The notes under the pieces were generated by a model. The model saw only the letters and a program-made list of their open reading frames with translations. It was not told the DNA's origin and did no database searches. The translations under genes and the position numbers were made by a program. From Acinetobacter sp. P8-3-8 (lineage in GTDB: Bacteria; Pseudomonadota; Gammaproteobacteria; Pseudomonadales; Moraxellaceae), in NCBI RefSeq assembly GCF_000214135.1, contig NZ_AFIE01000033.1, positions 1 through 39,130 on the forward strand: a stretch of DNA of 39,130 bases, in the 5' to 3' direction. This document shows, piece by piece, positions 7,811 to 15,503 of the stretch. The first letter of the stretch is position 1. The number at the start of each line of letters is the position of its first letter.

Positions 7811-8210
7811 TAGTCACGTCAGTTCGGGATAGATTTTGATGTAAGTTATTGAAAAGATAGATCAGGCACAGCGGAGTTTCACCGTTTAAAGGCAGATGCA
7901 AGGATTAACCCACTTCGTCTTGCACTTCGCTTGAAATATATTTCAATCTTGTTCAGGTTCGACCTGAGAGGTACTACCTCGCAAGGCTTTCGGGATGAGT
8001 GGCACTGCCACGCAAGGGTAAAACCTGAGCTGTGATTAAAGCAGCGCAAGAGTCGCCAACTCGACAGATACCATCAAGTACCTAATATATCGCAAAAACA
8101 ATATATTACAGATCTTGCGGAATATATTCCTCATGTCTCAAACAATGCGACTGACATTTCCGCGTATCATATAGCTGGGAACATATCTTATCCCGAACTC
8201 AGGTTAGTCA
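7811..8210. mobile_element. Candidate MITE-like non-coding element with terminal inverted repeats
   Basis: AGTTCGGGATA (7821-7831) and its exact reverse complement TATCCCGAACT (8189-8199) bound a gene-free stretch. Six bases, TAGTCA, occur as a direct repeat just outside both ends (7811-7816 and 8205-8210), as a target-site duplication would. Inside, base composition is visibly richer in G+C than the flanks, and no open reading frame of useful length was seen on either strand. The interior carries a perfect 16-bp palindrome, TTGAAATATATTTCAA (7931-7946), and a series of short hairpins (7953-8062). The best reading is a non-autonomous element or a transposed RNA gene. It could instead be a chromosomal non-coding RNA with an end-pairing helix. 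No family name could be assigned. Confidence 0.45.
7953..8062. ncRNA. Run of short hairpins, possible structured RNA
   Basis: Four short stems follow one another. TCAGGT/ACCTGA (7953-7967) has loop TCG. GAGGT/ACCTC (7968-7980) has loop ACT. GTGGC/GCCAC (7999-8011) has loop ACT. GAGT/ACTC (8050-8062) has a 5-nt loop. The second and third are each followed directly by GCAAGG, so GAGGTACTACCTCGCAAGG (7968-7986) and GTGGCACTGCCACGCAAGG (7999-8017) are two copies of one 19-nt unit. They differ at two stem positions on both sides in a compensating way (A-T to T-A, T-A to C-G). A further ACCTGAG (8023-8029) duplicates 7962-7968 and could pair alternatively with TCAGGT. The strand that is transcribed, if any, is not known. 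Confidence 0.4.
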
Positions 8211-8331
8211 GATAATCGTGATCGCCATTTAAGAATATAAATTGATTCAGAGTCATTATGGTTTAGAGGGAGATGGGTATAGTGATATAAAAAACCAGCT
8301 ATAAAAACTGGTTTTTTGTATTGTCTAAATC
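8211..8331. terminator. Bidirectional terminator after surA (8290-8316)
   Basis: AAAAACCAG (8290-8298) pairs with CTGGTTTTT (8308-8316) around a 9-nt loop. T-runs follow on both strands. It lies 16 bp past the surA stop (minus strand) and also faces the hfq side, so it can stop transcription from either direction. The remaining bases from 8211 show no gene. Confidence 0.8.
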
Positions 8332-9648
8332 CTAGCTTTCGTTCTTTTTAGGATCTAAGCTAGGATCTTTAATTTCAATATATGTATTTGCACGTAGTTC
8401 ACGAATCCAGCCGTCATATTCTGATTCGAATTGACGTTCGCCTAGAATTTGACGCGCCATACGTTTTTGATATTCACTGGTCATATCTTGCTTACGCGTA
8501 TCTACAACTTGCAGGATGTGCCAGCCAAACTGTGTTTCAAAAGGCTTGCTGACTTCACCTACAGTGGCACTTTGCATGGTCTTATCAAACTCAGGTACCA
8601 TCATGCCAGGGCTAACCCAACCTAGGCTACCACCATCACGTGCTGAACCAGGATCGTTTGAATAGGTTGATGCGAGCGTAGCAAAATCTTCACCTGCTTT
8701 TAAACGATTATAAATGCTATCAATCATCTGCTTTGCATTTTCAGGGCTGACGACTTCTGATGTTTTAATCAGAATATGACGTGTGTTGTATTGTGGAACC
8801 AACGCTTTTTGATCATTCGATTTCTTTTCAACCAGCTTTAAGATATGAATCCCATCTTTTGCTTGAATCAAATCAGTGGTTTGTCCTGCTTGTAAGGTAC
8901 TCACTCGTGCAGCAAGTTCAGCAGGGATGTCTGAGAGTGGGCGGAAGCCCATATCTGCACCATCCACTTTGATTTGAGCTGTGCTGAATTTTTTACCGAT
9001 AGCATTGACATCATTGCTGTCTTTTAAATCTGTACGAACAGTTTTCGCTACACTTTCTAGTTCAGCAACAGGTGCTTCACCTGCAACACGCATGTGTAGT
9101 ACATGTGCCTGACTACCAACAGCAGCCTGACCTTCAGGTGATTTTAAGAAATTTTCAACGTCTAAGTCAGTGATTTTAATACGAGACATCACCTGTTGTT
9201 GACTGAGTTTTTGAATCAGTAAATCTTCTGAAACGCGTTCGCGTAGCATTTCATATGTACCAGGAGCAACTGAATCTAATTTTTGTTGGAACGCTTCTAA
9301 TGAATTTGCACCAGACTGCTGAGCAACTTTTAAGACAGCTTCATTTAAACTTTTTTCATCAGCTTTCAAGCCGTATTTTTTAACCAATTCAAGTTGAGCA
9401 TCATGTGTGATCAGTTGATTGAGCACTTGAATTTGTAAAATATTTTGTGGAGGAACTTCTTTTTTCTGTGCTTGAAGTTTATGTGTAGCCTCAGCAACAC
9501 CTTGATCTAAATCACTTTTTAAAATGGCGGTTGTACCAACAACTGCGACAATTTGATCGCTCGGTGCAGCATAAGAGAAAGCAGAAGCTGAGATGAGTAA
9601 AGCTAAGCTAGAAGCTTTAAACAATTTTTTAAATTTTTGCGTCTTCAT
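8332..9648 (-). CDS. surA: Periplasmic chaperone/peptidyl-prolyl isomerase SurA
   Basis: SurA escorts unfolded outer membrane proteins, LptD among them, through the periplasm. The 438-residue protein begins with a signal peptide (KTQKFKKLFK, a hydrophobic stretch, then SYA-AP). An N-terminal chaperone module of about 150 residues follows, then a degenerate first parvulin domain and a clear second one with 'RHILIK', 'YSNDPGSARDGGSLGW', 'PEFD' and 'FGWHILQV'. The ATG at 9648 is chosen over an upstream in-frame TTG at 9660. It shares bases with the lptD stop in the arrangement TAATG, so surA is translationally coupled to lptD. A bidirectional terminator follows. Confidence 0.95.
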   Translation of the reverse strand: MKTQKFKKLFKASSLALLISASAFSYAAPSDQIVAVVGTTAILKSDLDQGVAEATHKLQAQKKEVPPQNILQIQVLNQLITHDAQLELVKKYGLKADEKSLNEAVLKVAQQSGANSLEAFQQKLDSVAPGTYEMLRERVSEDLLIQKLSQQQVMSRIKITDLDVENFLKSPEGQAAVGSQAHVLHMRVAGEAPVAELESVAKTVRTDLKDSNDVNAIGKKFSTAQIKVDGADMGFRPLSDIPAELAARVSTLQAGQTTDLIQAKDGIHILKLVEKKSNDQKALVPQYNTRHILIKTSEVVSPENAKQMIDSIYNRLKAGEDFATLASTYSNDPGSARDGGSLGWVSPGMMVPEFDKTMQSATVGEVSKPFETQFGWHILQVVDTRKQDMTSEYQKRMARQILGERQFESEYDGWIRELRANTYIEIKDPSLDPKKNES

Positions 9649-12083
9649 TAATGTGTCCAAGATTGATTAGCTTTATCAAAACCTAAAATACGATTTTGAA
9701 GTAATGAGCTTAATTTGTTGTTTAAACCACCGAGTCCTTTTAAGGTTAGTTCTGCCATCACTGCACGTTTAGGCGAAACAGAAGAATCATTTACATCGTC
9801 TAGGTCATTGAAATAAGAGCGACCGTATACAGATACGCCCCAACAACAAGACTCATAATTCACACCTAATAAATATTCACGTGCGACATGGTTGTCAAGG
9901 TCATATTGAATATGTCCCATGATGCGCCAATTGTCTTTAATCGGTTGCATAAACGATGCAACAGCTTGATCGTATTTATCTTGGCGATCTGGAAGGTCAT
10001 TTCTATAGAAATACCCGACGTTGTAAAGGTTGCCTTTTTCACCTGTGTAATACAGTTGGAAATCATGTTGAGCGCTATCGCCATTCGACATCCACGCAGA
10101 GTTAGTGCTGAATGTGAAATTCTGAGAAAGCTGACTTGAAAGGCTAATGACAGGACCAGTACGTTTTTCTGTATCGATATTATCTGCACTATTCAGCAAG
10201 GTTACTCGACGATCGTCGAAATAATAACTTTGCCCAATACTGGCACGTAAACGTTCTAAACCAATCGTATCAAAAAGGCTATAACTTAAACCCAAAGACA
10301 AGAAGTTGTTGTCTTCTAAACGGTCATGTCCATAAAAACGATATGGGCTAAATAACTGGTCATAGTTGATCGATGCAGAGGTCGAATCAAAGTTTGGATT
10401 ACCTTTTTGATTCTCATAAGGTGCATAAGCATAGAATGCACGTGGTGTAATGGTTTGTAAGAATTTTCCTTCTTTTTCAAAGGTTAATCCTGTATCCAAT
10501 GTAAACTGTGGTACGACAATAGACTTAGTTTTATTGTCTGAACCGAGTCTTTGTTCAGTTTCCTGATCATAATAGGTATTTAAACTACGAACAGAAACTT
10601 CAGGAATTGCAAATGCCCACGGATTACGGAAATTGTAGCGTGTTGCGAATTGGTTATATAAACGTGTACCACTTGGTTGATTGACATCTGTTGAGTCATT
10701 GATGTCTTTTTGGAAGTAGGCTGTATCGTTATTAAACTCGTATTCTAAACCTTGTGGATTACCCGTAACATAATTGAGTAAGAATTGAGGTAATCGAGCA
10801 TAAGGTTTATCAACATCTGGAATGGTATCATCCAGTGTCTGGAAATCTTCGACTTTCAACTGCGCTTTTAAACCGGGAATACCATGCGCATAATTCAATT
10901 CCCAAGCACGGCGTTGGTTAAGCTCTGTTCTTGAGTTTGGATTATTATCTAGATCAGAAAAGAAGTCTTTATCTGATACATAGTTATATTCTAAGTTGGT
11001 TGCCCACTGCTTGTTAATTTGCCAATTGTGCAAAAAATGGAAGTCTTTACGGTCTTGATCTTGGTATTCACGATCGGAAGGTAAATAACTTCCCGAGATC
11101 ATACCTTTACCATAATTTTCTGTTAAATAACGGAATTCACCTTGAGCGAATATGCCACGATCTGTGATTAATCTTGGCGTAACGGTTGCATCATAATTCG
11201 GGGCAAGGTTTAAATAAACAGGAACAGCAAGTTCAAAACCACCGTCATTGGTAAAGCCAAAACCTGGATTTAAAATCCCTGTGGTACGGCGATCATCAAT
11301 TGGGAAGTTGAAATAAGGTACAGCAAGAACGGGTACATCTTTCACATAAAGCTTAGTGCCGCGTGTCACACCACGACCGGTATCTTGATCTAATTCAATT
11401 TGATTTGCTTGAATTTTCCAAGTCGGTTTTTCGTCAGGTGGACAAGTGGTATAGCTGGCATTTTCTAAGACAATTTTGGTCGGTGATGTTCTTTCAATTT
11501 TATTGGCATAGCCATGCGCATGCGTAACTTCAGCAATATAGAAACTGTTATCTAGCTGACCTGTTTCATCTTTTAAGTTGTAATTTATTTGGTCACTTTG
11601 TGCAATGATGCCACCTTGGGCCATTTGCACATTACCTTTGGCTTTGGCATAGGTTTGTGATTTATCAATCGTTACTTCATCTGCACGAATCATGCGTCCA
11701 GCTTGGTCGATCACCACATCACCAGAAAGGATTGAATCCCCATTCGGGTTGAAGTAGCCTTTATCTGCTGTAATGACAGATGATGCTTCTTGCGGATTCG
11801 CAGCTTTAGACTGGTTGCTAAAAGGAGTGATCCATACGCCTTCACAATAACGATTACTTAAATTTTTAGAATCGCGAATTTGAGCCTCAGGGGTATTTTT
11901 ATCAACATAATATTGTTCAAAAAAGTTTTGCCCAGCATAACTTTCTTTGATGGCAGCATTGAGTTGCGTATTATCGACTTCAGAGGCAGTATTTGTTGAT
12001 TCTGCATAGCTGGATACTGAACTTCCACAAAGAAGTGTCAAAATAGCAGTCGCTAAAGGATTAAATTTAAACTGATGCTTCAT
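9648..12083 (-). CDS. lptD: LPS-assembly outer membrane protein LptD
   Basis: LptD is the outer membrane barrel that inserts LPS/LOS at the cell surface with LptE. The 811-residue chain has a signal peptide (ending near SYA-ES). An OstA/jellyroll domain follows (about residues 110-250, 'GYFNPNGDSILSGDVVIDQAGRMI' region), then a long beta-barrel. The cysteines expected for the interdomain disulfides are present: one in 'YCEGVW', one in 'YTTCPP', and the adjacent pair in 'YESCCWG' near the C-terminus. The start is taken at 12083 ('MKHQFKF'); an ATG three codons upstream at 12092 is possible. It is co-directional and overlapping with surA, and divergent from amgK. Confidence 0.95.
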   Translation of the reverse strand: MKHQFKFNPLATAILTLLCGSSVSSYAESTNTASEVDNTQLNAAIKESYAGQNFFEQYYVDKNTPEAQIRDSKNLSNRYCEGVWITPFSNQSKAANPQEASSVITADKGYFNPNGDSILSGDVVIDQAGRMIRADEVTIDKSQTYAKAKGNVQMAQGGIIAQSDQINYNLKDETGQLDNSFYIAEVTHAHGYANKIERTSPTKIVLENASYTTCPPDEKPTWKIQANQIELDQDTGRGVTRGTKLYVKDVPVLAVPYFNFPIDDRRTTGILNPGFGFTNDGGFELAVPVYLNLAPNYDATVTPRLITDRGIFAQGEFRYLTENYGKGMISGSYLPSDREYQDQDRKDFHFLHNWQINKQWATNLEYNYVSDKDFFSDLDNNPNSRTELNQRRAWELNYAHGIPGLKAQLKVEDFQTLDDTIPDVDKPYARLPQFLLNYVTGNPQGLEYEFNNDTAYFQKDINDSTDVNQPSGTRLYNQFATRYNFRNPWAFAIPEVSVRSLNTYYDQETEQRLGSDNKTKSIVVPQFTLDTGLTFEKEGKFLQTITPRAFYAYAPYENQKGNPNFDSTSASINYDQLFSPYRFYGHDRLEDNNFLSLGLSYSLFDTIGLERLRASIGQSYYFDDRRVTLLNSADNIDTEKRTGPVISLSSQLSQNFTFSTNSAWMSNGDSAQHDFQLYYTGEKGNLYNVGYFYRNDLPDRQDKYDQAVASFMQPIKDNWRIMGHIQYDLDNHVAREYLLGVNYESCCWGVSVYGRSYFNDLDDVNDSSVSPKRAVMAELTLKGLGGLNNKLSSLLQNRILGFDKANQSWTH

Positions 12084-12202
12084 TTGTCTCATTAACCAAA
12101 TATGCTAATCGCAATTAATTATTGTCGCATCATAGAGAAAAAGTCGATAAGTAGCTACACTTAACACTTCAAAAATTCAGCCTGAATTAGATTAAATTGC
12201 AA
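12084..12202. promoter_or_regulatory. Divergent lptD / amgK intergenic region
   Basis: This 119-bp AT-rich spacer must hold the promoters of both the lptD-surA and the amgK-murU transcripts. No hexamer pair good enough to name was found on either strand. Confidence 0.35.
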
Positions 12203-13216
12203 ATGAATACACAACGTGAACAATTGATACAAACATGGTTAACATCAGTACTCAATTCAGAACAATTTGAAATCCATTTTTTAGCAGGCGATGCGAGTTT
12301 CCGTCGTTATGCACGAATTATATTGAATAATAAAACATTTATGCTCATGGATGCACCTCCTGAGAAGGAAGATTGTCGTCCTTTTGTGTCTATTGATGAA
12401 TTCTTTGACACAAATGGCGTACGTGTACCGCATATTGTTGCGAAAGACTTGGAAAATGGATTTCTATTGTTAGAAGACTTTGGTGATGTTTTGCTGTCTA
12501 CACAGCTCAATGACCAAACTGTAGATGCACACTATGCGCAAAGTTTTAAACAGTTGGTGCAATTGCAGTCAATTGTTGGCGCTTCGCATTTACCTGAATA
12601 CGCCTATGAAAAATTAATTTCGGAAATGGAGTTGTTAACAGATTGGTTATTGCCTTCGTTACACATCCAGCCAACAGCAGACGAGCTTGCATTAATCAAG
12701 CGCACTTTCGCGATTCTTGCGAATGCTGCATTGGTACAACCGCAAGTGATCGTACATCGTGATTTTCACAGTCGTAACTTGATGGTTTTAGACGGTGAAA
12801 CAGAGCAAGGTGTGATTGATTTTCAGGATGCAGTTATCGGCGCAGATACTTATGATTTGATTTCAATTACCCGTGATGCTTATGTGCAGTGGAATCCTGC
12901 GCGTGTTTATCAATGGTTTGAAGTGTTTTATGACTTATTGCCTGCGTCAGCCAAACAAGATCGTGATTTTGAACAGTTTAAGCATGATGCGGATTTGATG
13001 GCAATTCAACGTCATATCAAAATTTTAGGCATTTTTGTGCGTTTATTTGAACGTGATGGTAAGTCAGGTTATCTGAAGGATTTACCTCGTGTGATGTGGT
13101 ATTTACTTGAAGAATCGAAACCATATGCAGAATTACAACCTTTTATGCAGTTTATCAATGCTAAGGTACTGCCTAAATTTGAAGAAAAATATGGAAAATA
13201 TGAGGTTGTAGCATAA
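12203..13216 (+). CDS. amgK: N-acetylmuramate/N-acetylglucosamine anomeric kinase AmgK
   Basis: AmgK phosphorylates recycled MurNAc at the anomeric position, the first step of the peptidoglycan-recycling bypass known in Pseudomonas and Acinetobacter. The protein has the aminoglycoside-phosphotransferase/choline-kinase fold. Its catalytic loop is 'VHRDFHSRNLM' and the metal site is 'GVIDFQDAVIGADTYDL'. The ATG at 12203 is preferred to a TTG at 12197 and gives 337 residues. The stop overlaps the start of murU (TAATG), and the amgK-murU pairing next to lptD is the known arrangement in Pseudomonadales. The APH fold alone could suggest aminoglycoside resistance, but the neighbour argues against that. 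Confidence 0.9.
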   Translation: MNTQREQLIQTWLTSVLNSEQFEIHFLAGDASFRRYARIILNNKTFMLMDAPPEKEDCRPFVSIDEFFDTNGVRVPHIVAKDLENGFLLLEDFGDVLLSTQLNDQTVDAHYAQSFKQLVQLQSIVGASHLPEYAYEKLISEMELLTDWLLPSLHIQPTADELALIKRTFAILANAALVQPQVIVHRDFHSRNLMVLDGETEQGVIDFQDAVIGADTYDLISITRDAYVQWNPARVYQWFEVFYDLLPASAKQDRDFEQFKHDADLMAIQRHIKILGIFVRLFERDGKSGYLKDLPRVMWYLLEESKPYAELQPFMQFINAKVLPKFEEKYGKYEVVA

Positions 13217-13905
13217 TGAAGGCAATGATCTTAGCTGCGGGGTTGGGTAATCGCATGCGACCTTTGACTTTATATAGACCTAAACCACTTTTAGAAGTGG
13301 GCGGGAAAGCATTGATCGTATGGCATATCGAAAAGTTAAAGGCGATTGGTGTAACAGAAATCGTGATCAATTCCGCATGGTTGGCTGATCAGTTGATTGG
13401 TACTTTAGGTGATGGTTCGCAGTTCGGTGTGACTATTCGCTGGACACGTGAAGATGAAGGCTTAGAAACAGCAGGTGGAATTATCAATGCTTTGCCTTTA
13501 TTGGGCAGTCAGCCTTTTATTTTAGTCAATGGTGATGTTTGGACAACTTTTGATTTTGCATCGTTGTTAAATATAGATCTCGGTGATGATTTAGCACACT
13601 TGGTTTTTGTGACCAATCCAGAACAGCATCCTGATGGTGATTTTACCTTAGCAAACGGTCGTGCATATACTTTTGATCAAGCACAGCAAGGTGAGAACCT
13701 CACTTATAGTGGCGTTGCGGTGATTAACCCTAAAATGTTTGATGGTTTGGAAACAGGTAAGCGACCACTTGCACCTTTATTAAAGCAAGGCATGTTGGAT
13801 GGCAAAATTTCTGCTGAGAAAATGCAAGCAGCATGGGTTGATGTAGGAACACCTGAACGTTTAACTACGCTAGATTTGCAAATTCGACAAGGTGCATACC
13901 TTTAA
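13216..13905 (+). CDS. murU: N-acetylmuramate alpha-1-phosphate uridylyltransferase MurU
   Basis: MurU converts MurNAc-1-phosphate and UTP to UDP-MurNAc, bypassing de novo MurA/MurB synthesis and giving intrinsic tolerance to fosfomycin where present. The N-terminus 'MKAMILAAGLGNRMRPLT' is the sugar nucleotidyltransferase signature, followed by 'PKPLLEVGGKAL' and 'LVNGDVWT' (metal-binding aspartate). The length of 229 residues fits MurU. Translation is coupled to amgK through the TAATG overlap. Confidence 0.92.
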   Translation: MKAMILAAGLGNRMRPLTLYRPKPLLEVGGKALIVWHIEKLKAIGVTEIVINSAWLADQLIGTLGDGSQFGVTIRWTREDEGLETAGGIINALPLLGSQPFILVNGDVWTTFDFASLLNIDLGDDLAHLVFVTNPEQHPDGDFTLANGRAYTFDQAQQGENLTYSGVAVINPKMFDGLETGKRPLAPLLKQGMLDGKISAEKMQAAWVDVGTPERLTTLDLQIRQGAYL

Positions 13906-14062
13906 AAACAATTTATAAGCTTTAAAAGGGTTTATCAGCTTTAAAAGTGCTTATAAGTGAAAGTTAATACGCTTAAGTGCGTATTAACTCGTCGTTAACT
14001 ACTGTTCCACGGGCGAGAAATCGGTATACTTTCAGCTAATTTTTTAGAGATGTTATTTGATT
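13906..14062. promoter_or_regulatory. murU-rsmG spacer: 19-bp tandem repeat, hairpin, candidate promoter
   Basis: TTTATAAGCTTTAAAAGGG (13912-13930) is followed at once by TTTATCAGCTTTAAAAGTG (13931-13949), a tandem repeat with two differences. Then comes a perfect 11-bp inverted repeat, AGTTAATACGC (13962-13972) with GCGTATTAACT (13979-13989), loop 6 nt, without a T-tract. A -10-like TATACT lies at 14025-14030 ahead of rsmG; its -35 region is poor. Confidence 0.5.
14003..14018 (+). promoter_or_regulatory. Degenerate parS-like site
   Basis: TGTTCCACGGGCGAGA matches 12 of 16 positions of a TGTTCCACGTGGAACA-type parS sequence: the left half is complete and the right half is broken. It lies 700 bp upstream of parA, where chromosomal parS sites often cluster. 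It may be a decayed site or chance similarity. Confidence 0.3.
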
Positions 14063-14695
14063 ATGCATCCATTTTTTCAAGAGTTAAAGCAAGGCAGTCA
14101 AAAGCTTGGCTTAAAACTAAGTGATGAAGCATTGGGATTGTTGTTACAGTACCAAGATGCACTTGTGCTGTGGAACAAAGCTTATAATCTAACAGCGATT
14201 CGTGATCCAAAAGAAATGTTGGTGAAACATTTATTGGATAGTTTAAGTATTTTGAATGATTTACCAGCAGGTCGTTTACTGGATATCGGTACAGGTGGTG
14301 GTATGCCTGGAATGATCATTGCATTATGTCAACCTGAACGCCAATGTGTTTTATTGGATTCAAATGGTAAGAAAATTCGTTTTCTGAAACAGTTTATTGC
14401 AGACCTAAAATTAAAAAATGTGATTGCAGTTCAAACGCGTGTTGAAAATGAAGACAGCATAAATGAATTAGGTCAATTTGATGTGATCACCAGTCGTGCA
14501 TTTGCATCATTAACCGATTTTGTTGCTGCATCACAACCTTATATGCATGCAAGCAGTATTATTGCTTCGATGAAAGGTTTGATTCCAACTGAAGAAGTTG
14601 ATGCATTAAAAGATCAATATAGTTGCGACATTATTGAATTGAATGTTCCTAGACTAGATGAACAACGTCACTTACTTTTATTAAAACAGATCTAA
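14063..14695 (+). CDS. rsmG: 16S rRNA (guanine527-N7)-methyltransferase RsmG
   Basis: RsmG (GidB) methylates G527 of 16S rRNA using S-adenosylmethionine; its loss gives low-level streptomycin resistance in several bacteria. Motif I 'LLDIGTGGGMPGM' and the following 'CVLLDSNGKKIRFL' are family-specific. 'NLTAIRDPKEMLVKHLLDSL' at the N-terminus is also diagnostic. The ATG at 14063 is preferred to a TTG two codons upstream, giving 210 residues. parA follows by 25 bp, the conserved rsmG-parA-parB order. Confidence 0.96.
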   Translation: MHPFFQELKQGSQKLGLKLSDEALGLLLQYQDALVLWNKAYNLTAIRDPKEMLVKHLLDSLSILNDLPAGRLLDIGTGGGMPGMIIALCQPERQCVLLDSNGKKIRFLKQFIADLKLKNVIAVQTRVENEDSINELGQFDVITSRAFASLTDFVAASQPYMHASSIIASMKGLIPTEEVDALKDQYSCDIIELNVPRLDEQRHLLLLKQI

Positions 14696-14720
14696 AAAAC
14701 AGACAAGGATTGGGGTTACC

Positions 14721-15503
14721 ATGGCTCAAATTATTGCTATCGCAAACCAAAAAGGTGGCGTCGGTAAAACCACGACAGCAGTGAATTTGGCTGCATCTTT
14801 GGCAGTCTTAAAAAAACGTGTGTTATTGGTAGATATGGACTCGCAAGGCAATGCCACGATGGGTTCAGGTATTCAAAAAAACGATTTATTGTATTCTGTA
14901 ACTGATGTTCTATTGGGCGAAACACCGATTGAAACTGCGATCACGAAGGCAGAAGTGGGTTATAAAGTCTTAGGCTCTAATCGTGATTTGGCAGGTGTAG
15001 AGCTTGTTATTGCAGAACAAGAAGGCCGTGAATTTATTCTCCGTGATGCATTAAAAAAAATTGAAAAAGATTTTGACTATATCATCGTTGACTGTGCGCC
15101 AAGTTTGAGTCTGATCACAGTCAATGCTTTGACTGCGGTACACAGTGTGATGATTCCAATGCAATGTGAATATTATGCTTTGGAAGGGTTGGCTGATTTA
15201 ACTCAAACCATTGATAAAATTCAGCAAGCGCTCAATCCTGATTTGGAAATCATTGGTGTATTGCGTACCATGTATGATGCACGTAATGCGTTGACTCGTG
15301 ATGTTTCTACAGAGTTAGAGCAATATTTCGGTAAGAAGTTGTATGATACCGTCATTCCACGAAATGTACGTTTGGCAGAAGCGCCTGCGCATGGTTTGCC
15401 GATTATCTATTTTGAAAAAAGCTCTAAAGGTGCAATTGCATATTTAAATTTAGCAGCTGAAATGTTGAAAAAAAGTAAAGTGAAAAAAGGAAGTAAAGCA
15501 TGA
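14721..15503 (+). CDS. parA: Chromosome partitioning ATPase ParA (Soj)
   Basis: ParA is the Walker-type ATPase that moves ParB-parS complexes over the nucleoid. The deviant Walker A motif 'KGGVGKTTTAVNLA' places the signature lysine at K11 and the P-loop lysine at K16. 'LLVDMDSQGNATMG' and 'YIIVDCAPSLS' complete the nucleotide site. It has no N-terminal DNA-binding extension, so it is the short chromosomal type (260 aa). Its last four bases overlap the parB start (ATGA). Confidence 0.96.
   Translation: MAQIIAIANQKGGVGKTTTAVNLAASLAVLKKRVLLVDMDSQGNATMGSGIQKNDLLYSVTDVLLGETPIETAITKAEVGYKVLGSNRDLAGVELVIAEQEGREFILRDALKKIEKDFDYIIVDCAPSLSLITVNALTAVHSVMIPMQCEYYALEGLADLTQTIDKIQQALNPDLEIIGVLRTMYDARNALTRDVSTELEQYFGKKLYDTVIPRNVRLAEAPAHGLPIIYFEKSSKGAIAYLNLAAEMLKKSKVKKGSKA

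Noticed and set aside
7956-7966. GGTTCGACC resembling a tRNA T-arm
   Set aside because: No acceptor stem, anticodon arm or D arm lies at the proper distance; it is one of several short hairpins in the element.
7742-8210. tmRNA, RNase P RNA, SRP RNA or 6S RNA in the hfq-surA gap
   Set aside because: None of their conserved cores (tag peptide frame, P4 helix sequence, SRP tetraloop domain) could be found.
12203-13216. Aminoglycoside resistance phosphotransferase
   Set aside because: The fold is shared, but the overlap with murU and position next to lptD identify AmgK.
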